Below, piece by piece: positions 49,201 to 61,043 of a stretch of DNA of 64,000 nt; position 1 is the stretch's first letter, and the number at the start of each line of letters is the position of its first letter. A program made the position numbers and the translations under genes. Under the pieces are notes generated by a model. It saw only the letters and a program-made list of their open reading frames with translations, was not told the DNA's origin and ran no database searches. The stretch is from Marsupella aquatica. Lineage: Eukaryota; Marchantiophyta. The DNA lies in contig OZ316896.1 of NCBI GenBank assembly GCA_973895155.1, positions 1,550,001 through 1,614,000 on the forward strand. Direction: 5' to 3'.

Positions 49201-50461
49201 TACGGACAATGGACAAGAACCTCAGCTTGTTGGAGCGACACCGAATTTAACGATTACAGTTTCACAACCGTTGGTCTCTCAACCTGTGAATGGCGGCTCA
49301 CTGTTAGAATATGCGGATTCTTCAGACATGAAATCGAGGGAGGAACGAGAGATGGCGGATGTCAGAACCGTGGACAGTGGACAAGAACCTCAGCTTGTCG
49401 GAGCGATACCTAATTTAACGATTATAGTTTCACCACCGTTGGTCTCTCAACCTGCGAATAGCGGCTCACTGTTAAATTATACAGATTCTTCATACATGAA
49501 AGCAAGGGAGGATCGAGAAAGGACGGCTGGCAGAACTATGGACAGTGGGCAAGAACCTCAGCTTGTCGGAGCGATACCTGATTTAACGATTACAATTTCA
49601 CCACCGTTGGTCTCTCAACCTGTGACTAGCGGCTCACCGGATTCTTCAGACATGAAATCAAGGGAGGATCAAGAAAAGACGGATGTCAGAACTATGGACA
49701 GTGGACAAGACGGCTCACCGGATTCTTCAGACATGAAATCAAGGGAGGATCGAGAAAAGACGGATATCAGAATTATGGACAGAGGACAAGAACATCAGTC
49801 TGCTGGAGAAATATCTAATTTAACGATTACAGTTTCACCACCGTTGGTTTCTCTACCTGTGGATAGCGTTCATACTGAAGCTATCACACCTACAATTTTG
49901 GAGCAACATGCATCTACCCTGACACCGGCCACCACTCTACCGATATTGCAATCCCGGGAAGCGGAGAATGAAAACAACAGAAGCGAATCTGAGCGTGCTA
50001 CAAATGTGAAATTACAATTCAACTCACAAGCAGGGCCTACGGGCAAAACGTACTTGATTAAAACTCTGCAGACTACACGCCCAGCTGTTGCACAGCCCAT
50101 TATTAAAGTTCAGGACACATCCTACGCAGTCATGCAGGCAGTCATTAACTGCTGTTACACTGCAGATATGGAATTCACAGAGGAAGTGTCACCTGGGGAA
50201 GTGCTGAAAGTTGCACACAAGTATGAGATCGACTACCTGAGAGATTTATGCGAGCAGGAGCTGTGCAGAAGACTGAATGCAGGAAACGTGGCGGAGATGT
50301 TAAAGCTTGGCCGCCTGTTCGGAGCCAAGGAGTTGCATTCACAAGCCACCCAGTTCTTCAAGGAGAATTTCGACGATGTCCAGGAAAGTGTCCTGAACAA
50401 ATGCTGCAGTTGCACTTCCCCTGAGTGTCCAAATCCAACTGTGACCCCACTTGTTGGTTAA
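46273..50461 (+). CDS. Large BTB/POZ protein with the BTB fold split by proline-rich and 56-residue repeat segments
   Basis: Exon 1 (46273-46938, 222 codons) begins at an ATG. It has CPDCPKKLHC...H (zinc-binding-like), CTGCQERY, a coiled coil, then the first BTB strands LGDVTFVVQGQNIYAHQLIL and a GTAAGC donor. Exon 2 starts at 47388 after TAG: GYKSNVFQKIFEAEL continues the BTB fold in phase 0. It then becomes Pro/Leu-rich for about 160 residues and reaches a stop at 48161. From 48789 a further open frame runs to 50461. It holds tandem 56-residue units and then the missing second half of BTB plus BACK: IIKVQDTSYAVMQAVINCCY, VLKVAHKYEIDYLRDLCEQE, FFKENFDDVQES. The smaller gene at 43.4 kb has these two halves contiguous. 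I infer that exon 2 is spliced to 48789 (a phase 1 donor at 48115 would fit), making one protein near 1000 residues. Alternatively exon 2 ends a truncated isoform. Confidence 0.6.
47460..47925 (+). repeat. Proline/leucine-rich coding segment
   Basis: Within exon 2 of the large BTB gene about 155 codons are nearly all Pro with Leu, Ala and Ser (PPPPPP, LLLPPPPPP, APPLLL). The DNA is an imperfect CCTCCA/CCACTATTATTG array on the plus strand. The antisense open frames are by-products. A basic stretch, EKLKEKRRKRMEKI, follows. Confidence 0.85.
48789..49870 (+). repeat. 168-bp (56-residue) in-frame tandem repeat array
   Basis: The phrase AATAGCGGCTCAC recurs at 48953, 49121, 49289, 49457 and 49625, exactly 168 bp apart, after a partial first unit at 48789. 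It is followed by two shortened units about 85-170 bp long (GGCTCACCGGATTCTTCAG). Each full unit encodes NSGSLL-x-x-TDSSDMKSRED ... DVRTMDSGQEPQLVGA ... ITVSPPLVSQPV. All units stay in frame. The composition is Ser/Asp/Glu-rich, probably disordered. Confidence 0.9.
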
Positions 50462-53052
50462 AGGGCCTTAGGCAGTATAATTACTGTATAGAGCCTGTAG
50501 TTTTCCGCGAAGTCTCTATCTGAAGCAATTGATGGCCTCATAGATTCTTCCCAAGTTCCGACGCATGAAGCGCAACGTCATGTAGCACATCCATCTGCTG
50601 AATTTGCATTTCACGAAGATGCATTGATGCATGTTCGGTGGATGCTGAAAAAGAAAAAACTATGCTGGGTCGATCAAGATTTTCGAGTCGTCAAACGAAA
50701 CACGAAATCAAATACGCTGGAAGTCACCTGAGTAAACGGCCTTTTCCACTTCAGCGCATGCTTTTCCAATGATACTCGCTTTTTGTATCACATGTTGCCT
50801 AGTTTCACGCAACACATCACCCAGCCGGCCTCTGTTGAGGCAGTATATGTCTGTTACAACCTTTTGTTAATCCACTGCATGAGGCACTGCTACAATTGGT
50901 CGTGTGTGCGTGCTTTAGTAGTATGTGATAATTTGATGCTGAACGGGTGAGAGAACCCTCTGGAATTCTTAGAATGTGCAGGATCCTTCGAATTAATTCA
51001 ACTATTTGTGAAAATTTGCAAAGCTCATGTCGGATATGGATTGGGCCGGCCCACAGGCTGCTGGTTGTTGCTCTAACTGTCCGTGGATTTTGTGTTGTGA
51101 CAACCAATCAAGCCAGACGAATTCAGCAACGAAGCTTAGATTTCTTTTGACTAGACTTCAAACTTTATCACTCTATTGAAGTTGGTTGCTACTTGTAAAT
51201 TGCAACCAGTACTCGTCCAGCCTGCGATTGAGAGCCAAGACATCTAGAAGTTCGATTTGGGTGACAGGTCCTGCTTGAAGAACAGCACTCGTTTCTCAGA
51301 TTAATTGAACACGGGAAACATCATTTTCAACCGCCAATAGTTCACGAAATTCAAACTTTTTACACCCTTCTAAACTTGGGGACCGTGCCACGCTATTTAG
51401 GAGAGCTCAAATGATACTCTTTGATGTGACTTGAACACTTCTCAAATTTTGAGATCTAACAAAGGAATACCATTTCTCTTAAATATTGGAAGGCTTCACT
51501 CTGATGAAATTGTTGCCTGCCTAAGAATTCGAGCCGATCTAGACTATTGTTTAAACCTAAGACAAATGTGATATTCGTGACAGGTTGTGATGCAAACTCC
51601 GTATAAATTTTCGAGACTCTATAAAGTAAAATTACTTTCGTGGAATAAATGGAATGCCTCACTCTCTCAAAAAATTGCTGCCAGTTTTTTAGTTGGAGCT
51701 GGGAACAGTTCCAGAGAGTTTTGGAAAGCTAAGACGGTGATTTTGACGACCTGCTCAACAGATTCTAGGTTTCGAACTGAGTTAGTTCAAGAACAATTGC
51801 TGCCGCATATGTGAATGCTTAGCTTTCTTTGATTGAGAGAATTGGAAAACCAGTTGATAACATCTCGCTTTTGAATACCCTGAATTTCCATTGCTTCAAG
51901 CTTCCTGGCCTCGAACAAGTATCTTCTCTTCCATATCTGGCCGTCTGTTTCATCAATTACAAAATTGATTCAGATAAACGAAATACAAATTTCTGCTGAC
52001 AAATTCGCTACCCAAAGTTGAACATTATACAACCCGATGTGCTGCAAACCCCTTGAGAATTGAGGGTGGCATGCATGAATTGAGGGTGGCATGCATGAAT
52101 TCAAAAAAAGGAGGCGCGTACCCGCGGCACTCTCACAACAACTGCCATCCAAAACAGCTCATAAACATCTAAGACTTGAACCGCTCACCAAATATCCTTG
52201 TGTGTCTATCAGTTGTCCAAATTGGATATCTACTCCATTGGTTTCAGATGACCAGATTTAGAGAGGCTGACAGATACCGATTGACAGTACTTTACTTATG
52301 TGGTCACTGCAATTGAATTGGACGATGTGGGTTGACTTAGCTAAGAACTATTGAAAGCTAACAAAAAATTCAGGACCTTCAAATGTCCACGTACCTAAGT
52401 CAGATGATCGCCAATTTTTCGCGGTGCATATGCGGCAATCCCTCGGCCTCGAACATTGTCTCGTCAGAATTGCAACAATAATGACACAATTTCACCGGTG
52501 AAATCATCCTTTGACGAACTCGTGTGCAGAGAGCCCATGCGATCTGCTTGCAATGGAATTCATGAACCGAATCAGGACACGTTGGTCAGATGACCATGTC
52601 GAGTGAGAGCCTCCCTACCCCGAGCCTGTCGAAGGACCGGACCCATTAATTAAACCGCAGCGACTGGTACCCAAGGGTAGCCACCTGAACACCAAGTCTC
52701 AGAGACCAATGAGGCCATCTATGGAACAATGAAGACGTCGGTCAACGAGACAAACATACTCTACAATGACGAGGCCGACACTGCAGATCTAATAAATGAA
52801 TCTAATAAATGAATGATTCATGATTACGATCCGAATCTGAAGGGAAGAGGCTGAGGTCAGGCTTCCTCCATTGAGCAACAGTCACATATTGGTGCTTTGA
52901 GCAATTCCTTCCCCCAGAAAGCATCCCTTTAAGCTCAACGTGTTTTTCACTGCAGATTCATCCGGCTCGACGTAGCAGCTGTGAGTTACTTAGGAGCCTA
53001 TCGAGAGGAGCACAACCTCCAGTAAACCTGCGCCCAGGGGTGGAGCGGGGCA
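50462..53052. other. Intergenic, no gene seen
   Basis: AT-rich sequence with short open frames only. A 21-bp direct duplication (GAATTGAGGGTGGCATGCAT) lies at about 52.05-52.10 kb. No domain is recognisable on either strand. Confidence 0.5.
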
Positions 53053-55380
53053 ATGGAGGTCCCCTTGTTGAGTATATTGGTGTGGTGTACGATCTCCTTA
53101 GCTTTCATGTCCCCGGCAGTTGTGCACGGCGACCCAATTAAGGTAACCTTCGATCACTGCCCGAATTCAACCTACTTGCTTGATCCACAGCACGGCAATT
53201 CCTCAGAATCCATCCAGTGCTGTCCCGTCATGCCGACTAGGCCGATCGTCAACGGGCTGCCTCCTCTATTGACGGAACACATCAGAGTTAGAAAAGCTGC
53301 GCAATGCACGGATGCAGCTTACGCTGCAAAGCTCAACAAGGCGTATGCGTTGATGCGGGGCGCGGGCGCTGCCAGAAGATGACTCACGTTCCTTCGCTCA
53401 GCAATGGCAGCTTCACTGCTCTTATTGCGGGGGTGCATTCTTGACCGTTAACAGCAGTGGATCTCCTCAGGGAATTGACATCCACTGGAGCTGGCTATTC
53501 TTTCCATGGCACAGGTACGTCAAATCATTACCTGCACCACTACACCAATGTCATCGATTCCAGACCAGTCTAGTCCTTGAAACATTCAGCAGCTGTTAAA
53601 AAAAGTAATGTTTCAATTGAAGGATAAATTAGACAGTTTCACAGATGTTTGCGGGTACACAGTCGCTACAATAATTTTTCCTTACAGGGTTAATTACGAT
53701 TCTCAAGGAAGTTTGAATTCGATCTCGATCACTGAGAAGCTGATAATTGTTGCAACCAATGAATATATGCAGGTGGTTCTTGTACTTCCACGAGAGGATC
53801 CTGCAGTCTCTCCTGGGAGACCCCGACTTCAGCCTCAATTACTGGAACTGGGATGCTCCCTACAGTGTAGGAGATGGCTCTTCCAAGAATGGAGCTTGCC
53901 TGAAACAAGGACATGACTTCCCAGCCTTCTACGCCGACACTTCTCCGCCGCATACGATGTCAATCGATCTGCGAATGCTAAGGGATATGGCCGTCTGCAC
54001 TTCCCCGATATCAGTTACACCCCTGTCACACCTGCAATAACACAGGTTCTCTTCAACGCATCTGGAGAAGACATCATTGAAAGTAATCTGAACATATTGT
54101 ACCAGGCATTGGTGAGCGGCGGAACATCGAAAGAAACCTTCATGGGTCGGCCTTATCGCGCAGGAAACGCGTCAGGTGTGTATATAAACCGATCGATCTG
54201 ACTGAGAAAACTCTTCACAGAAGCTACTTTAAGCCAGCCATAAAGAAAACAAGACTTTCTACCATCCCTAGGTAGCGTTAATTACAAACAATTTGACTCT
54301 TTCCTAAAGAGCTTATTCGAATCATATCTTGAGCGCTTGCAATCCCAACGATGTCGGCTAACTATTGATTGGTTTTGAATTCACTGGCACTGGAGGCCCA
54401 AATGGAGGTGCTGGAACGCTAGAACTTGGTGCTCACTCTGGTGTTCATTCCTGGATCGGAACAGACCCGCCAGGCAACGACATGGGCCAGCTTTCACGGT
54501 CAGCCCGTGACCCTGCCTTCTTCGCTCATCACATCAACATCGATCGTATGTGGCAGGTACGTCAGTTAATTAGCTCGAGATAATTGATTATCGAATACCA
54601 GATGTGATTAATTTCTATGGTCAAGGACTGGTAAATTTTGCAGAATTAAGTTGCTTGTTCAGCTCGTGAAAGCTGATATATTTCCGTGGTTGGCTAAAAC
54701 AGGTATGGAAAGATATCGGGCCAGTACTAGGTCAGACTCATGAGGACTACTCGGACCCTGACTTTCTGAATGCTGAGTTTCTGTTTTACGATGAAAACAA
54801 GGATCTGAGAAGAGTGAGGGTAGGAGACTCGTTAGACTCGAAAAAGTTGGGATATGTTTATCAAGGCGCTAATGATGCACCATGGGTCTTCTTCAACACT
54901 ACCAAGTGTAATAAGCTTAGTTACAACGAACTTATTGCCCAAGCCGAAACCTTGCCAGTGCCAAGCAAAGACTCGAGAGGATACTACCACCTTGACGGCG
55001 GTAAGACATTCACTATGGTGGTGGACAGACCAGAGAATCCACACGACCTTGAAGAGTTCCTCACCATTGATGGAATCAAACTCGACAGATCTTGGAACAC
55101 AGGGTTCGACGTGTTTGTGGATTGGCTGAACCCGGCCGAGTATTCAGTGCGAACCAAATGCGCAGAATTCTCTGGGAGATTCACCAACTTGGTTCAGAGC
55201 CGATCTGCTACTGAAGGGAAACCGGATTTGGACTGGAAGCAAAGTATTTCCAGAACACTAGACGATATTGAAGCTCCAGCAGGCCCTTCAAAGGTCGTCA
55301 TCACTCTCGTGCCTATGTATCGAAAGGAAGACCCAGATGAGACCTTGATCAAATTCAAATTCATCACGATTGACATTTGA
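53053..55380 (+). pseudogene. PPO: Secreted-type polyphenol oxidase (tyrosinase family), two apparent frameshifts
   Basis: Exons 53053-53514, 53773-54175, 54396-54556 and 54703-55380 have GT-AG borders and matching phases. PPO is a type-3 copper enzyme that oxidises phenols to quinones. The protein opens with a signal peptide (SILVWCTISLAFMSPAVVHG), so it enters the secretory route and not plastids. CuA: His in QLHCSYCGG, and IHWSWLFFPWHR. CuB: GAHSGVHSWIG, and FFAHHINIDRMW. The DWL (FDVFVDWLNP) and KFDV-type (LIKFKFITID) C-terminal domains follow. Two lesions interrupt the frame. One is a 7-nt GC-rich duplication at about 53356-53370, before the CuA region. The other is a 1- or 2-nt shift at about 53941-53955 in exon 2. 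All copper ligands survive, so the gene is either a young pseudogene or carries sequence errors. Confidence 0.85.
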
Positions 55381-57480
55381 AGAAGGGCGACTTCAGTGAC
55401 GATATATCTGTACCCGATTCTTAAACTTCATCATAGAATTGTACGATGATGAATGTTCCGTCGTTTCTCCTCACCTACATATATGGTTAAATCTCCAGAG
55501 AGCCAGAATGGCTCCCACAAGTAGACCTTTGACATTTAGCATCACCGTTTTGTCACGCACGCTCCTCATAAATTCAGCTACATCAAATAAATGGGTAGAG
55601 TTTCACTAGAGCAGAAACTGGTGGAAGATCAGAAGATCCTACATTAGATTGGCAAAGAAAATCAGTGCATAATTGGGTAGAGTTTCTATGGATTTTCTAG
55701 ATTCTTTGTGCCTAGGTAAGCAATAGACAGAGAATGATTACAACTTCAATAAATTACACAATTTCTGGCTCAAGTTTCTTAATGATCACTGAAATTGTTG
55801 ATAGGAAAAGACAATCAGCGGTGTCCACTGAGAGATTAAATGCATGAGATAAGTCAGATTGAACCTGAGTGCTGAAAATACATATACGCAGCCAGTACTT
55901 TCTCCCCTCAACAAGTTTCATACACGAAGCTAAAATAACGGAGGCGTAATTACTGGAGTGAGTCCTGACCGTAAGTGGCTGAATGAATGCTGTGCATGGG
56001 AAGCAATGGTGTGCTGAAGAGAATCCTTGCACAGGATGATGATCATGGATTGAAGTTCTAACAGTTTTAATGTAGTCAGGATGGGCACATCACGCTGTTA
56101 CTAGTACAACGAATTCAAACACTTCACGGATTTGGACCACCACTCGAGATATGGGATCGAATTGATAACTAGTCAGAGTGCAAGTTACACTAAATGTCAA
56201 TTGGCTTTTCCAAGGAAAAATAAGGTTTCACAAAATTTCAAAAGTATGATAACTGGTCGGAATCCGTGGATCACACAAATCTAGCCACGGTGTCAAACTT
56301 TAATTAGCCTATACTAACTCGGCTTGGATCATGGTGAGAACCTTTCATGAAACCTACACTAGGGTGTTGAAAACTGGCACGTAAATCTCGCTTACGTAGT
56401 CAAGTAGGATGACCAGGCTCCCTTATGTTAAAGTGGGCTGCTTCAGTGAAGCCAATAATGTTGTTGTGTACGGGAACGTCAAATGAAGTATGAACACTAG
56501 TTTCAACACTTCCTTGATTGACGTGCAGATCTAGTCATTCAGGTGACTCGCATTCGATTCCTGTCAACCATAATAGTTCGTGAAAACTATGCGGCTCTTG
56601 ACGAAGTAGCAACAGTTGGAGAACTTCAACACCTTTCTCTTTATTCTACACAATTCGCTCTAGAAATTTCTTGATTAGCAATTACCAGCAACCAACTTAT
56701 CAAAGGAGTAGCATTTACTTCAGACTGCAAGTAGCTCTGTGAGTTTCTTCCTATGCAGAGGGTCTCTGTCCAGTTAGCTACTAGCAAAGTTTCGAGCAAG
56801 CTATGATCGCAAAGTTCGAGGAAGCTATGATCGCAAAGTTGCTTGTAGCTAACTTTGCTACTAGCTTCGTTTTATGGGAGCCAGAGTCCTGTAGTCCCAT
56901 AAAAAGAAGGGGAAAAGAATTTGTCACTGTTTTGAAGTACCCATCGTGGCCTGAAAAGAGATTCAATGAACGAACAAAAGACATTGCCAAAATTGAAAGC
57001 TATAATTAAAATTTCAACAGTCACGTCACATGTGTGCAAGATGGGTCTTCCCACACCTGTTGGGAAGTACTTGCAGCCATCCAAAACCAAGAATCTTTTT
57101 CAAGGAATAAGTCGAATGTATTTTTACTCAATGAACTTCTTGCTCCACACTAGAAATTGAGACGCATGCCCACTCCAGGGCATATCGCTCAAGACCTTAC
57201 ATTTACTATACCCCTGCTACAACAGGCTAATCTAATTGATAGGGGAAACATGATAGTCTATGTTGTGTGCAATGGAGTGATCTGCTTAAAGCAAGACCAT
57301 CATCTGCAAGATCACCTGCATCAGAAATGAGTCGCAAGCCTCGTACAGCAATAATATTGGTCAAGGGAAATGACTGTTGACCTGTTGAACTATCCAAACA
57401 CTGAAGTGACTTCCTTCGAGAGTCGATTGCTCTTTCTGAGAGGGAACAGCTCGCCAACATTCTTCTTCAACCGCTAAACC
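55381..57480. other. Intergenic, no gene seen
   Basis: AT-rich sequence without recognisable coding or RNA features. A 23-bp near-duplication (AAGCTATGATCGCAAAGTT) sits at about 56.80-56.84 kb. Confidence 0.45.
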
Positions 57481-57599
57481 CAAAACCCTGTCACGCCCCA
57501 CGAACAATCTAGTGATACTTTAGACGGATTCTCGGGACCAGACTTGGGTCTCCAACGACGCTCTTACCCGCTTGTAAGTTCATGAAGAAAAGGTGATGG

Positions 57600-58310
57600 A
57601 TACTTTGAGGACTGAACTCGAAAGCAAAATCCTAACACTTGATGTGTAACTTGCAACCCACAGTCCACGCCGTAATCAGGCTGCCCCTTTGCCCTCAGCT
57701 AACTGAAGCACGGCTCGTCGACGATTGCTTCAAAAAGATCGAGCATGGCCCTGGATCGCAAGGATTGCTGACCCAAATCTTGTTCCAGTTGCTTGTACAT
57801 CTCAACGACTAAATTGTCCTCGGACTCACATCCGCATCAGAAACAAATGAATTGACCGGCAGCTTGTAAACCAATTCCTTGGGCCCTAATTCAGGAGGCA
57901 AGACCTTGGAAACGAGAGCCTCCACGAAGATCTTCGAGATGCTGATCTTTCACTGATTCCACTCGGAATAAACTTCCCTTCTCTCACGTACATAGGGCCT
58001 GTCCAGGAGAACGACAGCTTGCCCTCATTGTCTCCTTGAATTTCTCCCAAACAACTCTGTCACCCATTCTTCAGCGGTTCACCGCAAGAACAGTCAATCC
58101 GCCCTGCTGTATAGTACTTGTTGTCGAGTTCAAACATTTTCCCTCTCATATCCACACCTTTCGCCATGGGTACCCCCAAACATTTTCCCTCTCGTATCCA
58201 CACCTTTCGCCATGGGTACCCCCAAACATTCCTTCTTTCCCCAAGAAAACGTGTGAAATGGATGCTTATTAGGGTCAGCGGTATAATACTGTAGTTGCAG
58301 GTCGACAACT
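57600..58310 (-). pseudogene. Possible decayed coding sequence, family not recognised
   Basis: On the minus strand, open segments in changing frames have protein-like composition: DNKYYTAGRIDCSCGEPLKN, then DNEGKLSFSWTGPMYVREGK, FVEALVSKVLPPELGPKEL and EMYKQLEQDLGQQSLRSRAM. Frames change or stop between them without clear splice sites. I do not recognise the family. An in-frame 46-bp tandem duplication (58.13-58.23 kb) adds to the impression of a broken gene. Confidence 0.25.
58130..58232 (+). repeat. 46-bp tandem duplication
   Basis: CATTTTCCCTCTCRTATCC-ACACCTTTCGCCATGGGTACCCCCAAA is present twice in a row with one difference, followed by the start of a third copy. Confidence 0.85.
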
Positions 58311-58569
58311 ATCACTTTGAAGAACCTGATTGAACTCCAAATCTATTGCCTGGACTTCACGATTCATGGCTTCAGCCTCACCAAGAGGAGACACGAAAAA
58401 CTGGGAAAACCTGTCGAGAACAGACTTGAGGTGATTGTGGTTGACATCAAAGTGATAGCGTGTATACTCTGTTCAGTAAAAGCATTCGATCCACCCCCAT
58501 CTTGTGTCTTGGTAAGGAAATTAAAATCCAAACTCGCATGAAATTTGGGTTCCTACCGTGAAAAAGGGG

Positions 58570-61040
58570 GAAAAATAGAAAAATAAAATAGTAAGAGTGA
58601 AAACAGTTAAAGTCTTTGTTAGGTTAACTCTAGTGTGGGGTTATTTTAGTTACTTAGGGTAATTCATCATTAGGGTGTTAATGGTAATTAGACTCAACTC
58701 TAATATATAGAGTGACAAGACCGAGCTCATCTTGGAGACTCATGCTCATTGTTACCAGGCTAAGTGCTATGAAAAACATTCTTGGAAAGCTTGTGCTATG
58801 TATTTTTGGTAATGACCTATGAGCCTAAAGTATAATAAAACTCTTGTTTGACCCCTGGACATTAGCCTCAGTGAGCCACATATCTCTCTTGTGTTGGTGT
58901 GCTTGATAGTTGCTTGTCTCATGTGTATGATGTCCCGGATTGCCCAACATTGTTACCAGGTATTATAGGCAATAATAGCCTCTCAAAACTTCAGCTAACC
59001 CTCCCTTTTTTAGCAATGCAGTCCACAATGCCCTAGAAGCAGAGCGTTACATGTATTTAAGACTCTTTGTGACTTTTCTCTTTGTAATTTTTGTTGCTTG
59101 TAAGGAGAAGAATGCATAGCCCAGATTGGATTGGGGCATTAGGAAAGTTATCATCTACTTTTATTAAAAATGGTAAAATAAAAAATCTCTTAGACCCTTA
59201 AGTGTATTGACTGCCACAAGATCATTGTGTACAATAATAACCCCTCCAAAGGTGAGTTTTGACAAGGAGACTAAATGTGTGCACCTTATAATGAGCTACG
59301 GGTTATACAGGTACCACTTGAGATGTACCACTTGGCCCCACTCCTAAGGTTATAACACGTGGTTGTTAGCCGGTCGAGGCACCCTCATCCTCGTCTATCG
59401 TTGCCATTCTTGGTGGATATGATGAGTGAAGCCAAGCAACCAGATTGATATCGAGCTTCGCATTTTTAAATCGCAGGCAATCCAATCTCACAGACCGGTC
59501 AAGCCCAATTTCACTTGAAGGCAAGGCAAGGCCAGGCAAGGCAAGGCACGGATCGGAGAAAGGTTGGCGAGCTTTGCAAGACCTTCTTCAGTTTAGGACA
59601 TTCGAACAAGAGTGGTGTTACTTAGTTGATACTGCAGTCCCCCAACAAGTGTTTTCCGTATGTGGCCTAAGATTATTAAAATGCTTTCGCGGACTGAGGA
59701 GTGGCTTCACTGCACTGACCGATTCTCCAGTTCGAGGATTTTCTGGATTGCAAAAGAACGAAGACGTTGATGTTATCCATCAGTTCTCAAGCTTTCAGCT
59801 TGTTTTTGCACCGGACTGATGAATCAGAGATTGAGGCTTCTCGACTCATCTTTGACAAGGAGAGGACAATTAATTTATGTTGGTTTTCCCTCTCGACGAG
59901 GAATTTGACAGAGTTCAGGTGGAGTTTGAAAACCTATCTTTGCAAACTCATGCCACCTTTGGAAGTGAACTTTGATAATTGGTATCATAGCAAATGACAT
60001 ATTTGGTTTGCGTTTTCCTTCATTCTTGTTTGCGATCAACTAAGCTGTAGAAGTTCGGGCAGGAACTTTACATTTGTTGTGTCAGCGAAGCCTTTGCAAG
60101 CCCTATTTTATTGGTTTACTTTCATTCAGACGATGAGTTTTTCTAACCAAAACAGATTTTGCATGGATGAATTACTTTTAACGTCGAGCCTCTTATGACA
60201 TCCCCTTCTCATCCTCACATCGCTCTGCTTCAATTTGGGTCCTACAAGTTTGTGGGCAACAGATTATTTAGTTCCACTAAGGTTATATACAGCAGCTGCA
60301 TTCTCTCTAGACTCAATAGGGCTAGGCAGGACACAGAGCACTTGGGTACACTGGTGTCTGAATGCTTACCAGGGACCTCAAATCTACCACTGCACCACTT
60401 GTGACGTTTCCGTGCAGGCATTTCCAGCTGATGTTGTATCGCTTTCACATTATTGTGCTTCCTCGCCTGCACCTGAACGAGTTCGCAGATGTGTCCGTCG
60501 AGATATCATAGCATCTCATCTACCTTGGCAGCGTTCATTGTGTGTTCTCTCCAATTGGAATGAATTTCAACGTCGTTCAGGAAAATTCTTTAAGCAACTG
60601 AGGGTTTTAGGTTTAGGGTGCTGTGTCTTTGGCTTTCCCACAAGAGTTTGTCTTTGAAGGAGTAAATTTTATGAAGAAAATTTACTGCGTGAGAGTACGG
60701 CAGCCTGAGCTAGGGGTCCATGCCCACAAAGTTTTGATGTTAACAAATAAGTCTCGTGTTTATTCTCGTTCCTTTTTCCTTCAATTGATTTTATTCTTTC
60801 TGGACCCACGAAGCAGATGGCGAACATGGAGTCTGAAGACGCATAATATGCCTGTGCAACTGACAGACCATATGCCATGGTGGAGCGTACTTCCGCTTCA
60901 TCTTCACTCCTGCGCTGCATATTGGACTGGGCGAGCTTCCAAAGAACTGTTACCCGCTTAATCATGCGGGAGCAGTTTCGTACAACAAGGGCAGACAGCA
61001 CAGGCATTCTTCCGGTCGGTTCTCGTTGTTGTCACAAACT
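58570..61040. other. Intergenic and probable upstream region of the PPR gene
   Basis: The left part (58.6-59.0 kb) is AT-rich with retroelement-like phrases (AGCCACATATCTCTCTTG, GTGTATGATGTCCCGG). A (GGCAA/GGCAAGG)n patch lies at 59.52-59.55 kb. Between 59.4 and 61.0 kb short open frames occur on both strands, but none has a recognisable domain; this may be the 5' UTR or promoter of the PPR gene. Confidence 0.4.
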
Positions 61041-61043
61041 TCA

